Positions 7,973-18,048 of a stretch of 64,000 nucleotides of DNA are shown here, piece by piece. The notes under the pieces are model-generated. The model saw nothing but the letters and a program-made list of their open reading frames with translations, made no database searches and had not been told where the DNA came from. The stretch's first letter is position 1; each line of letters starts with the position of its first letter. The translations under genes and the position numbers were made by a program. This DNA comes from JAGGTJ01 sp964457545 (GTDB lineage Bacteria > Desulfobacterota > DSM-4660 > Desulfatiglandales > Desulfatiglandaceae), in the NCBI GenBank assembly GCA_964457545.1, contig CAYWEN010000016.1, positions 124,001-188,000 on the forward strand, in the 5' to 3' direction.

Positions 7973-9145
7973 TTATGACGGCAATGTCTCATACGGTTCT
8001 GACAAAAAAAACTCTCCTCTTTCTATCTGTCCTTTCAGGATTTGGGCAACCTCCAGGGCCCTGCTGTATGACGATACAGGAACGGAGGGAATATCCTCCC
8101 CTCTAAACCTGATCTGACCGCTCTTCAGTTCTGCATAACTCACCTGTCCCAGACTAACGGCATTTCCCTTTGGATAATCCTTCCCGTAATCAATTATGCA
8201 GGTAAATATATCCTCATCAGAGACACCTGTACAGGCGGCCATTTCTTCATCCATAACAGGGATAGGCACACCAATACCAACGGCAAGAGAAACACCGTAA
8301 CCAAGGATACTGACCCCGACGAGCCATCTTGGATCCATTGCCTTCAGATCTCCCATAACCATTAATGTCCCTGCCGCTGTCATTGGAATCCCGTTTTCTG
8401 CCCTGTTCACACTGGGATTATGCTGGGTCCCAGGACCAATAATACGGCCCGTGGTACCGCCAAGAAATATTTTTGTCCCAAACCCGATGGTACGGTAATA
8501 GGGATCGTTAATAAGGGGACTGATCTGACCGGCAGTTGCATAGTTCACATTGGCACCGTTAGGCTTCAGCACACCCATATATGTATATTTGGTTCTTTTT
8601 GTCATATTAATTGCACAGTTATAATTCTGATATGAATTCCTTGGATTCAACAGGGTTGCAGAAGGCAGTTCGGAAAGGGTTATACGTTTTTTTATTTCAC
8701 GCTTGGGATAACAGTCAGTTCCATATGCTGTTGCCTTCAGTTCCACTGTTTTGCCTGCAACCAGGTCATGTATAACATGCCCTCCGCCATAATTGAACTG
8801 ACCTGGATGTATCTTGTTCAGGGGGTCACCCTCAACAGGTTCTGTGGCACCAAGATAACTGTCCACAGCAGCAAGACCTGCATAAGCAGGCACATTGTTA
8901 AACCATACGCGGGAGGCCTTGATTCCGGGCTTGCTATGACCAAAATTAATAAATGCCCCCGAAGAACACATTGGAGAAAAGGTGCCTGTAGTTACCACGT
9001 CAATTTCCCTGGCTGCCTTTTTTGGTCCCTTCTTCTTGACTATACTGCTCATTTCTTCAGCAGTTACAACTACAACTGTTCCCTCTTTTATCCTGCGATT
9101 TATATCTGCAATAGTCTTGTTAGCAGTTCCCTTTGACATTTCCAA
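7973..9145 (-). CDS. Homocysteine biosynthesis protein, DUF39 (L-aspartate semialdehyde sulfurtransferase)
   Basis: 390 aa, full-length DUF39/HcyBio protein. In methanogens and some anaerobic bacteria this family makes homocysteine from aspartate semialdehyde and sulfide, bypassing the O-acylhomoserine route. Matching features are 'TTGTFSPMCSSGAFINFGHS' (conserved Cys near 60), 'NYGGGHVIHDLVAG', 'AYGTDCYPKREI' and the long glycine-rich 'IFLGGTTGRIIGPGTQHNP' segment. Translation may start at the TTG (5 bases after GAGGAGG) or at the ATG two codons later; I cannot decide. The NIL/ferredoxin partner protein known from other genomes is not in this window. It probably heads an operon with the nuclease. 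Confidence 0.88.
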   Translation of the reverse strand: MEMSKGTANKTIADINRRIKEGTVVVVTAEEMSSIVKKKGPKKAAREIDVVTTGTFSPMCSSGAFINFGHSKPGIKASRVWFNNVPAYAGLAAVDSYLGATEPVEGDPLNKIHPGQFNYGGGHVIHDLVAGKTVELKATAYGTDCYPKREIKKRITLSELPSATLLNPRNSYQNYNCAINMTKRTKYTYMGVLKPNGANVNYATAGQISPLINDPYYRTIGFGTKIFLGGTTGRIIGPGTQHNPSVNRAENGIPMTAAGTLMVMGDLKAMDPRWLVGVSILGYGVSLAVGIGVPIPVMDEEMAACTGVSDEDIFTCIIDYGKDYPKGNAVSLGQVSYAELKSGQIRFRGEDIPSVPVSSYSRALEVAQILKGQIERGEFFLSEPYETLPS

Positions 9146-9205
9146 CTATTCCTCCTCGGGAGTTTAACCTTTTTTATTCGCAAGCGGTTGTTTCTTTCCT
9201 TAAAT

Positions 9206-9433
9206 TCAAGTCCTAAGTGCAACAGTTAAAAAAGTTTTGACATTGAAGAATACTTCATATGGAGTTCTGTAGTCCAGCCGTTTTCCGGGCCGGTGATTTA
9301 TCAGTGACATTGCCCGATCAACCTGAGAATGTGTGATCTTTGAAAGCTCCTGATTCCCAGGGAAGTATTGGCGTATCAAACCATTGATGTTTTCGTTTGT
9401 CCCCCGTTCCCATGATGAATACGGGTGGGCAAA
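9206..9433 (-). pseudogene. IS30-family transposase, 3' remnant
   Basis: Translating the minus strand from 9433 to the TGA at 9206-9208 gives about 75 codons typical of IS30 transposase C-termini: 'PYSSWERGTNENINGLIRQ', 'INHRPGKRLDYRTPYEVF'. No start and none of the upstream catalytic domain is present; the match stops abruptly near 9433, where a different decayed gene begins. It is a truncated insertion-sequence remnant. Terminal repeats were not found. Confidence 0.85.
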
Positions 9434-9434
9434 T

Positions 9435-10290
9435 CAGAATCAGGTCTTAAGATCTTCAGCTGTTTTTTGACTGGGTACGCAGCTCAAAAAACATGTTCTT
9501 GCAATTGTACCAGATTCCGGGACCAATGGCATAGACCCGACTGTGCCTGCCTTCATCTTCCTTCAGCACAGCTTTTACCGGCAGAGGCATACTGCCGTCA
9601 ATATTGTAGTCATCGTCGGTGGTCTGCCAGTAACAGCAACCGTTCAGGCCAAGGCGAAAACTCCTGCTGAAAGCGCAGGAAACGTTGTAATCAAAATGAA
9701 ACTCGTCACCCGGGATCCGGTTCAACATTGAAACCGTAGACCGTCGGGAAATTGTCCTGTCTGGTGTTGAAAGCGTACATGAACTTTAAAGAGAATTCCC
9801 GGAACGGAGTCGGCAGGCAGGTAACCGCAAAAACCGGCTAAAGGCCCAAAAATTATGTCCAACACCAGCCATGTTGCCCTTGTCGTAGCCGGCAGGGATG
9901 TAAATGTCCGGCAATGAGAGGACGGTATGCAGTTTCCCGCCCAGAAAATGGTGCGTCAGGATGAAGGGACAACAGATCAGATATGGTACGCCGGTATCGT
10001 TGTACCTGTCCTTGTGCCTGGGACCGGCCGGCAGGTTGTTCTTGAAATCAGGACTGACATCAAGAATCGGCAGAAATGCATGCTGACCGTAGCTGCCGCC
10101 GAGGATCTCCTTCCTGCTGATCCAGATAAAACGCATAACCTCGGCCCAGACCGTAAGCTCGTCAAAGGCGTCGATATCGTCACCGTGATCGTCCTGATGT
10201 ATATATCATTGAGTGCCACGAATTGCAATAAAACAACGGTATTGGCGGCAACAGGGTGGCTCCACAGTGATCAGTTGGCTTTCCCCTGTT
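9435..10290 (-). pseudogene. Decayed outer-membrane transporter of the phenol-degradation 'MetA' family (PF13557-like)
   Basis: Joining minus-strand fragments in different frames recovers a recognisable protein: 'DELTVWAEVMRFIW', 'GQHAFLPILDVSPDFKNNL', 'LGGKLHTVLSLPDIYIPAG', 'HNFWAF', 'FSLKFMYAFNTRQDNFPTV', 'GDEFHFDYNVSCAFSRSFRLG', 'YAIGPGIWYNCKNMFFELR'. These resemble the beta-barrel family annotated as phenol-degradation MetA/transporter. At least three frameshifts and a stop near 9710 break it, and the 3' end is replaced by the IS30 remnant, so it is non-functional. The family assignment rests on pattern memory. Confidence 0.65.
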
Positions 10291-10700
10291 CTCAGCCCTT
10301 CCCGCATCACATGATTACACCAATCCATATCAAGGCTTATCTCTACCCCAATATTATGTAGTCACATTTCTTTTGACACCCAAGTCCCTTTCCGATATCC
10401 TATCATCAAAAAAGAGACTTCTGATTATCTCTGCATGAGGAGTAGTCAGGTGTGGGAAAATCCATAAGAAGCTGCACAAAAATCATATTCCTGTTTGTCA
10501 TACTTTTACAACGTGTTTCAATCCCTGAAATTTTTCGGACTTTTTACATTTTTCTGTTTTATCCCTAATACACCTGTTCGCGTGCAAATACGCACATGAA
10601 GGCCGGATTCCCCAACACCGAAACAAGCTCCGATCTCTTACAGGAAAACATTTTAACATTTCGGTCCAAAGACGTTTCTTTCCGAACACAGGATATTTGT
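10291..10700. other. Intergenic stretch upstream of the methylene-THF reductase gene
   Basis: About 400 bp between the decayed transporter and the chosen MTHFR start. Short open frames here show no family features. The first part may be further decayed 5' sequence of the transporter. I see no repeat, RNA gene or convincing promoter. Confidence 0.5.
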
Positions 10701-12209
10701 ATGCTGCGCATTTTCAGTCATGAGCTCATGAACCCCAAAAATTTTGTGATTACACTGGAATTGGTTCCGGGACGGGAATCATTTGGAGAAAACACAGATA
10801 CCCTTATAGGAATAGCCAAAGACGCATTTAAAGATGGCAGAATATCCGCAGTGTCCATTACCGACAATCCCGGTGGGAATCCTTCATTGAGTCCCGATAT
10901 ACTGGGCTATGAAATCTTCAGATACGGTCTTGACGTTATAGTTCATTTCTCATGCAGAGACATGAATCGAATGGGAATGGAAAGCCGGGCACTGCAATTG
11001 GCGCGACTGGGATTAAAAAACATCCTGGCTGTCACAGGAGATTACAGCGGAAAAGGATTTCTGGGACGTGGAGCGCCGGTCTTTGACCTGGATTCTGTGC
11101 TTTTAAGCGCAATGCTCAAAAAACTTGGTGAAAAACTTGCCCGATGGGATGATCCTGAACCCTTTTTTACAGGGTGTGCAATATCTCCATTTAAAAACAG
11201 CGAGGCTGAATGTCAGGCTCAGTATCACAAACTGGACAAAAAAATCAATGCAGGAGCTTCATTTATGATCACCCAACTGGGCTATAATGTAAAGAAATTC
11301 CAGGAACTTATCCTGTATCACAAGCTTAACCATCCCAATGTACCCCTGATAGCCTCTGTTTACATGTTAAGCCGCAGATCAGTAAGGGCCATGTATAAAA
11401 AAAGGGTTCCGGGAGCACACATTCCGGCCAAGCTGTACAACAGGGTTATTGCAGAATGGGAAACACCTGTGCAGGGTCTGAAGGCCTCCATTGAAAGAAC
11501 AGCAAGGCTTGGAGCAATATTAAAAGGTCTGGGATACCGGGGCATCCATATAGGAGGAGTACACAGAAACTTCAAAACAGTCAGGGCAATCCTTGATCGC
11601 ATGGATGAACTTGAAGGAACATGGCAGGAATACGTGGAAGAATTTGAAGAAAACAGCCCTGATACCTACTATCTATTTGATACCAACAGAGAATACTCAA
11701 AAAAACAGCCCCTGCCGGAGAGATTAAAAGAGATGTTCACAGACCATCTCCCTTACAAAATATTCAATGCTGTCCATGGCATGTTTTTTAACAAGAATGC
11801 CAGACTTGCACCTTTTTATAAAAGGCTTGCCATTTTTCTGGAAAAATATAACAAGGTCCGGGTTCTGAAATACTGGATAGAAAACCCGCTGAAGATACTG
11901 TTCCTATCCTGTCAGAGTTGTGGTGACTGTGCCATTCAGCACATTGCCTTTCAATGCCCTGAATCAGGATGTCCCAAACATACCAGAAACGGTCCATGCG
12001 GAGGCAGTCTCGACAGACACTGTGAAGTATATCCTGAAAAACTATGTATATGGGTAAGGGCATATGAACGATTGAAACATGCACATCACCTTGAGAAATT
12101 TATGACAGACAATGTCCCGCCAAGAATGTGGGAACTTGACAGAACTTCTTCATGGATCAACTTTCATCTGGAGCGGGATCACCAAAAAAACGGGGCTAAT
12201 GCCCGTTGA
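10701..12209 (+). CDS. Methylenetetrahydrofolate reductase with C-terminal zinc/Fe-S-type cysteine domain
   Basis: Fused MetF-like TIM barrel plus the MTHFR C-terminal domain (PF12225 type), about 502 aa. It reduces methylene-THF to methyl-THF, or works in reverse in the Wood-Ljungdahl pathway. The barrel shows 'FVITLELVPGRE', 'VSITDNPGGNPSLSP' and 'KNILAVTGDYSGKG'. The C-terminus is cysteine-rich ('CQSCGDCAIQH', 'CPESGCPKHTRNGPCGGS'), the region that in acetogens and sulfate reducers couples to partner redox proteins. I chose the ATG at 10701, which gives a family-like N-terminus; 10728 is an alternative, and the longer frame from 10596 is unlikely. No acs/cdh genes are nearby. Confidence 0.88.
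   Translation: MLRIFSHELMNPKNFVITLELVPGRESFGENTDTLIGIAKDAFKDGRISAVSITDNPGGNPSLSPDILGYEIFRYGLDVIVHFSCRDMNRMGMESRALQLARLGLKNILAVTGDYSGKGFLGRGAPVFDLDSVLLSAMLKKLGEKLARWDDPEPFFTGCAISPFKNSEAECQAQYHKLDKKINAGASFMITQLGYNVKKFQELILYHKLNHPNVPLIASVYMLSRRSVRAMYKKRVPGAHIPAKLYNRVIAEWETPVQGLKASIERTARLGAILKGLGYRGIHIGGVHRNFKTVRAILDRMDELEGTWQEYVEEFEENSPDTYYLFDTNREYSKKQPLPERLKEMFTDHLPYKIFNAVHGMFFNKNARLAPFYKRLAIFLEKYNKVRVLKYWIENPLKILFLSCQSCGDCAIQHIAFQCPESGCPKHTRNGPCGGSLDRHCEVYPEKLCIWVRAYERLKHAHHLEKFMTDNVPPRMWELDRTSSWINFHLERDHQKNGANAR
12184..12207 (-). terminator. Intrinsic terminator for the glgP operon, inside the end of the MTHFR gene
   Basis: On the minus strand, AACGGG and CCCGTT form a stem with a 7-nt loop, followed by seven T residues. 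It is correctly placed about 45 bases downstream of the glgP stop and overlaps the last codons of the convergent MTHFR gene. Confidence 0.7.
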
Positions 12210-12249
12210 TCCAAAGACACACCAAATATCCCGCAAGACATGATTCCGT

Positions 12250-14808
12250 TTAACCCCATATTACAAGGCCCATTGCATGTCTGCTCTCAGGGTCAGGATG
12301 ATTGGGTGTAATACGGATGTTCAGGCCGAAATGCCCCACCTCTTTAAAACAGATATCGCAATCATACCTGAACACATGCCCTTCCAGCTCCTTTACAGGA
12401 TTCATTTCTGATATAAACCTGTCAACAAACTGATTTTCGGAATTAAGCCTTCCGTAGTATGCCTCTACTACCACATCTTCCGGTAGCAGTTCGCCAAGAG
12501 ATATATCTGCCTCAACATGGTAAGGAACATTGGTCAGGATTTCGTCCAGTTCCTCCATACGAATCTCCCTGATGGAAACCCCTGACCAATTATACATAAT
12601 CTTTTCCCGCCACAGGGCAAGATCTTTAAGCGACCTGTTTCCGTCGTCAACAAGCTGAAAATATCTCTCAGCGGATGGAACATAGAACCTGTCCCAGTAT
12701 TCGGTTACCATGCGATGGGTATTGAATTTTGGAGACAGCTCATGCATTGATGCCTTCATCATAGAAATCCACTTCCTTGGAATGCCATTAGAATCAATAT
12801 CATAAAACAAAGGGACAATATCCTTTTCTATGATGTCGTAAAGAGCCCGGCTTTCCACATAATCCTGAAAATCAGGGTCATCATAGATTTCTCCGTTGCC
12901 AATGGCCCATCCAACATCAGGATTGTATCCTTCATCCCACCATCCATCAAGAACGCTGAAGTGTATGACACCGTTTGCCACAGCCTTCATACCGCTGGTT
13001 CCGCATGCCTCAAATGGCCGTCTCGGGGTATTAAGCCATACATCCACCCCCTGCACCATATGTCTGGCAACCTCCATATCATAATCTTCTATGAATATCA
13101 TGTGATTCCGCAAAGTTTCCCTGTTTACAGTCTGCACCACCTGTTTGATCATCTCCTTGCCCATCTGGTCCTGGGGATGGGCCTTTCCTGCAAATATGAT
13201 CTGAACGGGAAACTGCTTGTTTGTAAGTATTCGTTCCAGACGATCAATGTCCTTCAGGATAAGATTTGCCCTTTTGTAGGGCGCAAATCTCCTTGCAAAG
13301 CCAATGGTAAGTACCTCGGAATTCAGCACCTCACTGGCAATGTGCAGATCCCTGTTGGATACCCCCCTGTTTGAGAGCTGTTCCTTAAGTTTGTTCCGTG
13401 CAAAGGCAATAAGATGCTCTCTTGCCTTTTCGTGGGCTCTCCACAGTTCAGTATCCGGTATCCTGTCAACCTTTTCCCATACCATTTTATTATCCGGATC
13501 CTCTATCCAGCGCGGTCCGAGGTATCTGGCATAGTTTTCTGCCATTTCCTTTGATATCCATGACGGTATGTGAATACCGTTGGTAACATGTACAATGGGC
13601 AAATCCCTTTCCATTGTCTTTGGCCATACACGTTGCCATATATGCCTGCTGACACTTGCATGAAGTCTGCTGACCCCATTGTTATAGCTGGATAATCTTA
13701 ATGCAAGCACGGTCATGCAGAAATCCTCAGTCCTGTCTCTCGGATTCTGCCTGCCAAAGCCAAGCAAGACATCAAGACTGATTCCAATGGACTTTGCACA
13801 TTGATCAAAGTATGCACAGACAAGATCAGGATGAAATGTATCGTTGCCTGCTGCCACAGGGGTATGGGTTGTAAAAACATTTGTTACCCGTACAAGTTCT
13901 ACTGCTTCATTAAAACTTAAGCCCTCCTCCTCCCGAAGGCTCCTGATTCTTTCAAATACTGCAAAGGCGGAATGACCTTCGTTCATATGGTAAACTGCAG
14001 GCGTGATACCAATGGCCTTCAGCATCTTTACGCCACCCATCCCCAGTATGATCTCCTGACGAATCCGCATTTCACGGTCACCTCCGTATAGCTGACCAGT
14101 GATTTTCCGTGACCATTCGGAGTTCTCAGGAAGATTTGTATCAAGCAGATACAGCTTTGTCCTGCCTACATTAACACGCCAGGCCTGAAAAAAAACCCTT
14201 TCACCTTTCAAGTCAACAGAAGACTTGACAATATTGCCCCCGGAATCTTTTACCAGCTTCATGGGCATTGTGTGGAAATCATTAACAGGATACTCTTCCA
14301 TCTGCCAGCCATCATGGGTCAGGTACTGTTTGAAGTATCCATTCTGATATGCCAATGACACACCGATTATCGGCAGATTCATATCACTTGCAGATTTAAG
14401 ATGGTCTCCGGAAAGTATCCCCAGCCCTCCTGAATAGATTGGCAGACAATTCGCCAAACCACATTCTGCCGTAAAATAGGCAACCTGAAAAGGCTGCTTT
14501 GCCTTTTTAAATACGGATGGAGGATGGCCCTCATTCATATAACGGTCAAACTCCTGTTTTACCCTCTCCATATGCGCAATAAAGCCCTCATCACAGGCAA
14601 GCCTGTTCAGCTCCTGCTGGCTAATACGCCCAAGAAATTCTGCAGGGTTTTTTCCTGTTTCTTTCCACAGGTCCGGATCTATACGTTTAAACAGTTCGTT
14701 GGCATCATAATTCCAGACAAAATAGATATTATCTGATATATCACGAAGGGTCCGGAGTTTTTCCGGGAATCTTGGCCTTACATTCAATGTCTTGATTGGC
14801 TGTGTCAT
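12250..14808 (-). CDS. glgP: Alpha-glucan (glycogen) phosphorylase
   Basis: 852 aa, the TIGR02094-type phosphorylase with an N-terminal DUF3417 region (about residues 12-115). It releases glucose-1-phosphate from glycogen or maltodextrin. Visible are 'YFTAECGLANCLPIYSGGLG', 'HMNEGHSAF', 'NVFTTHTPVAAGNDTF' and the PLP-lysine segment 'EACGTSGMKAVANG'. It lies 18 bp downstream of the GH13 gene, in the order malQ-GH13-glgP, one transcription unit for glycogen breakdown ending in the terminator at 12184-12207. Confidence 0.93.
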   Translation of the reverse strand: MTQPIKTLNVRPRFPEKLRTLRDISDNIYFVWNYDANELFKRIDPDLWKETGKNPAEFLGRISQQELNRLACDEGFIAHMERVKQEFDRYMNEGHPPSVFKKAKQPFQVAYFTAECGLANCLPIYSGGLGILSGDHLKSASDMNLPIIGVSLAYQNGYFKQYLTHDGWQMEEYPVNDFHTMPMKLVKDSGGNIVKSSVDLKGERVFFQAWRVNVGRTKLYLLDTNLPENSEWSRKITGQLYGGDREMRIRQEIILGMGGVKMLKAIGITPAVYHMNEGHSAFAVFERIRSLREEEGLSFNEAVELVRVTNVFTTHTPVAAGNDTFHPDLVCAYFDQCAKSIGISLDVLLGFGRQNPRDRTEDFCMTVLALRLSSYNNGVSRLHASVSRHIWQRVWPKTMERDLPIVHVTNGIHIPSWISKEMAENYARYLGPRWIEDPDNKMVWEKVDRIPDTELWRAHEKAREHLIAFARNKLKEQLSNRGVSNRDLHIASEVLNSEVLTIGFARRFAPYKRANLILKDIDRLERILTNKQFPVQIIFAGKAHPQDQMGKEMIKQVVQTVNRETLRNHMIFIEDYDMEVARHMVQGVDVWLNTPRRPFEACGTSGMKAVANGVIHFSVLDGWWDEGYNPDVGWAIGNGEIYDDPDFQDYVESRALYDIIEKDIVPLFYDIDSNGIPRKWISMMKASMHELSPKFNTHRMVTEYWDRFYVPSAERYFQLVDDGNRSLKDLALWREKIMYNWSGVSIREIRMEELDEILTNVPYHVEADISLGELLPEDVVVEAYYGRLNSENQFVDRFISEMNPVKELEGHVFRYDCDICFKEVGHFGLNIRITPNHPDPESRHAMGLVIWG

Positions 14809-14826
14809 GTTTGTATCTTCCTGTTC

Positions 14827-16401
14827 CTAAAAAATTCTAAAAAAATGAAAATGATATGCATCCAAACCTACATATAATCCAGAACCTGTCACATCCATTG
14901 CAAAACGACTGTAAGTCTCTTTATTGATGGGGTCTTCCATAACAAACATATCCCCTTCAGGGAGCCACCTGTCCGGCAATCTTATATGGCCCTGGGCAGG
15001 CGAAGAAGAAAAATTGACTATTATAAGCCGCCTTTCATCCCTGTAATGCCAGCACCAGGCCAAAAGATTCATGTGACTTTGATTATCCGGCCAGCCTTCA
15101 GTATGACATATTTCCCATTTTCCCTCATGAAAGACAGGATGATTCACTTCTTCAAGAAGTTGCCCTGAAAACCTCCCTATATCCTCCCTCACCTCCCTTT
15201 CAGAGGAAAGATCTTTCCCGACATTGTTGTCAGCATGGCAGAATATATCCGCTACAGATACGTCCATATGCACATATCCTGCCTTTATCAGCTTTAACCA
15301 GCCCTGTTGACTGAGTTGAACAGGGACATGAACAGTATCTCCTTCAAACTGTCCACTCTGCCATAAACGCATACCTGGCAAGGTTGCATGTATAACCATG
15401 ACACATTTGATTCTCTCTGGTCCAAAGCACGAAAGGGCTCGTGGCTCATCATGATTTTCCAGAAAACGGAGCATGTTGGTCTGAAATGGTCTGCCAAGGT
15501 GTTCCCTGATTCCCTGTATATCTTCCCTGACCATAAGGTCATAGAGCACCTTGTCATACACATAATCAAAGCCGGATTTTACAAGATCTGTTTCCCTGCC
15601 CCAGTAGGCCTCTGCAACAAGCGTGCATTCCCTTCCGTCAGATTTTATCCTGTCTATGGCCATGGGCCAGAATTCCCTGTCAGTATCTCCTTTGATCACA
15701 TCCCCCCATGTCTGACGAAATATATCCTGTATCACAAGCATGGCCATATCACATCTCATTCCATGACAGTATTCACAGATACGGGACATTGTCCGTGCCA
15801 TCGCATCCTGGGTTTTACCTGCTGTGTAATCCAGTTGGGCAGTATCTGTCCACGGCGGGAAATACGGGTCTTTTCCGTGGGCAATACATGCCCTGTATCT
15901 GTCAGTATCAGCAAGAAAATATCCCTCCCTGCAAGCCTGGTATCCTTTTTTGGTGTAATTTATGTAGTATTCAGGACGGGTCCTGATCCATGGATGATCG
16001 CATGCGGTATGATTGGGAACAAAATCCAGAATCAGGTATAGCCCATGTTTCTGAAGCCTTTCTTTAAGGGCAACAAGGTCAGTCACTGTCCCGAACAACG
16101 GGTCGGGAATATACCTGTAAACAGAATAGGGAGATCCTCCTATATCCTCTATATCAAAGTCGGATATCATGGATTTACATTCCTTGACAAGACCTGACGC
16201 TGCCTGTGCCTTTTTACGGGAATACGGACTTCTGCACCACATCCCCATAAGCCAGACAGCATCCATACCTATTTCCTTTATGTGATCCCAGTCCCTGGCC
16301 GGTATATCCCTGATGGTAACGGAAACACCTTCTCTCTGGCCTATGGCGGCAAGCCATCCCATAAGATTTATCTCATAGATGTGCGGATTTTTTCTCAGCA
16401 T
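14827..16401 (-). CDS. Alpha-amylase-like glycoside hydrolase (GH13)
   Basis: 525-aa GH13 enzyme without signal peptide, so cytoplasmic. The (beta/alpha)8-barrel motifs are 'LILDFVPNHTA' (region I), 'GMRCDMAML' (nucleophile Asp, region II), 'LVAEAYWG' (acid Glu, region III) and 'FLENHDEPR' (third Asp, region IV), so the catalytic triad is complete. It probably hydrolyses or rearranges alpha-1,4 glucans from glycogen; exact specificity cannot be read. I chose the ATG at 16401, nine bases after GGGAGG, overlapping the malQ stop region; a TTG one codon earlier is an alternative. It sits between malQ and glgP. Confidence 0.9.
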   Translation of the reverse strand: MLRKNPHIYEINLMGWLAAIGQREGVSVTIRDIPARDWDHIKEIGMDAVWLMGMWCRSPYSRKKAQAASGLVKECKSMISDFDIEDIGGSPYSVYRYIPDPLFGTVTDLVALKERLQKHGLYLILDFVPNHTACDHPWIRTRPEYYINYTKKGYQACREGYFLADTDRYRACIAHGKDPYFPPWTDTAQLDYTAGKTQDAMARTMSRICEYCHGMRCDMAMLVIQDIFRQTWGDVIKGDTDREFWPMAIDRIKSDGRECTLVAEAYWGRETDLVKSGFDYVYDKVLYDLMVREDIQGIREHLGRPFQTNMLRFLENHDEPRALSCFGPERIKCVMVIHATLPGMRLWQSGQFEGDTVHVPVQLSQQGWLKLIKAGYVHMDVSVADIFCHADNNVGKDLSSEREVREDIGRFSGQLLEEVNHPVFHEGKWEICHTEGWPDNQSHMNLLAWCWHYRDERRLIIVNFSSSPAQGHIRLPDRWLPEGDMFVMEDPINKETYSRFAMDVTGSGLYVGLDAYHFHFFRIF

Positions 16402-16404
16402 CAA

Positions 16405-17898
16405 TCAGGCCCTCCCGTATATCTCTGTCATTCCTTTCAGACGCTCTGTCAGACCGGACGTTAACATCTTCTTTTCAAGCCGCCATTCCCAGTTTCCGTT
16501 TGCAGTAGCCGGACGGTTCATTCGTGCATCTTCACCCAAACCCAAAATATCCTGGATCGGGAATATGTTTGTATCTGCAACAGACATCATGGAAAGACGA
16601 ACAAGATCCTGACCTATGTTTTCAGGTGAAACATCCTTTCCGAGATAGTTGCAGAGATTGGCTTTTGTTTCCACAGAGGCCTCCCTTTCAAACCAGCCTC
16701 TTGCCGTATTGTTGTCATGGGTTCCTGTGTACACTATGCAGTTTCGTTCAAGATTGTGAGGGGCATAAGGATTTGAAGGCAGATCATCACCAAATGCAAA
16801 CAACAGTATCTTCATGCCGGGAAACCCGAAATGTCTTATCACCTCAACAACATCAGATGTGATAACCCCAAGGTCCTCTGCTACAATGGACGCATGTGGA
16901 AATTTTTCCCTTACCGTTTTCAAAAAATTCCAGGCAGGAGCCTCAACCCACCGGCCATTTATTGCATTTTCTTCAGAAGCAGAAACCTCCCAATAGGCAA
17001 CAAGACCCCTGAAGTGATCGATCCTTATCATATCGTACAGCTTAAGGTTGTGACGTATGCGTTCCATCCACCAATAAAAGCCATGCTGTTCAAGCACATC
17101 CCAACGATAGACAGGATTCCCCCATAACTGGCCTGTATCACTGAAATAATCAGGAGGAACACCGGCCACTGTTACAGGCATCCTGTTTTCATCAAGATTG
17201 AACATCTCAGGATGAACCCATACATCAGCACTGTCATGGACCATATAGATAGGCATGTCTCCAAACATTTTTATGCCACGTTCATTACAGTACTGCTTGA
17301 GGCCACTCCACTGATGAAACAAAAGATACTGGGTAAAGTTGATCAACCCGATTCTGTCCTCAAATTTCTGCCTTGCCCACGTAATGGCATCAAAAGTCCG
17401 GTCACGAAATTCTGTTGGCCATTGAAACCATGGCTTGCCTCCAAAATGGGCCTTTAGCGCCATAAACAGGGAAAAATCGTTCAGCCAGAATGCATTCTCT
17501 TCACAAAATTTTTCAAGATCCCTGAACTGGCCTTCTGCCTTTAATGTCTGATATGCCTTTTTCAGGATATTGTCTTTAAATATGCTGACATTATTATAAT
17601 TTACCCTGTCAGGATCGGACAATGGAATATCCGTATCCTTGCGCCCGATCCAGCCATCTTTAACAAGCAGTTCCGGACTTACAAGTATGGGATTCATGGC
17701 AAAGGCAGAACTGCTGTGATACGGAGAATTCCCATGTGCAATATCCGTGGGGGTCAGGGGTAGTATCTGCCAGTATTTTTGTCTTGTACTACAAAGGAAA
17801 TCCGAAAAATCATATGCATCAGGTCCAAAATCACCTATCCCATATACAGATGGTAGGGATGTTATATGCAGAAGGATTCCGCTGCCTCGTTTGCCCAT
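16405..17898 (-). CDS. malQ: 4-alpha-glucanotransferase (amylomaltase, GH77)
   Basis: 497 aa, usual size. It transfers maltodextrin segments between acceptors, feeding phosphorylase. GH77 catalytic residues are visible in 'MIRIDHFRGL' (nucleophile Asp), 'ASIVAEDLG' (acid Glu) and 'VYTGTHDNNT' (Asp). The N-terminal 'GILLHITSLPS' is characteristic. The start has GGGGAG seven bases upstream. First gene of the malQ-GH13-glgP unit, about 150 bp after glgA on the same strand. Confidence 0.94.
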   Translation of the reverse strand: MGKRGSGILLHITSLPSVYGIGDFGPDAYDFSDFLCSTRQKYWQILPLTPTDIAHGNSPYHSSSAFAMNPILVSPELLVKDGWIGRKDTDIPLSDPDRVNYNNVSIFKDNILKKAYQTLKAEGQFRDLEKFCEENAFWLNDFSLFMALKAHFGGKPWFQWPTEFRDRTFDAITWARQKFEDRIGLINFTQYLLFHQWSGLKQYCNERGIKMFGDMPIYMVHDSADVWVHPEMFNLDENRMPVTVAGVPPDYFSDTGQLWGNPVYRWDVLEQHGFYWWMERIRHNLKLYDMIRIDHFRGLVAYWEVSASEENAINGRWVEAPAWNFLKTVREKFPHASIVAEDLGVITSDVVEVIRHFGFPGMKILLFAFGDDLPSNPYAPHNLERNCIVYTGTHDNNTARGWFEREASVETKANLCNYLGKDVSPENIGQDLVRLSMMSVADTNIFPIQDILGLGEDARMNRPATANGNWEWRLEKKMLTSGLTERLKGMTEIYGRA

Positions 17899-18048
17899 GT
17901 TTCTCCCCGGATCAGGTTACGTCCATATTGAAAATCTTGCTGTACCATCAACTTGTCTGCAAAGTGCAAAGCCTTCAGCTTTCCAATCATAGACAGGCCC
18001 CATGCCAACAGCCTTGTTTTCATGGTATCTTTGACAACAACAGGTGCC

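Noticed and set aside
17862..18023. 53-codon minus-strand frame between glgA and malQ, overlapping the malQ start
   Set aside because: No ribosome site, no recognisable domain, and it overlaps the malQ N-terminus; possibly chance or a small coupling ORF, but not supportable.
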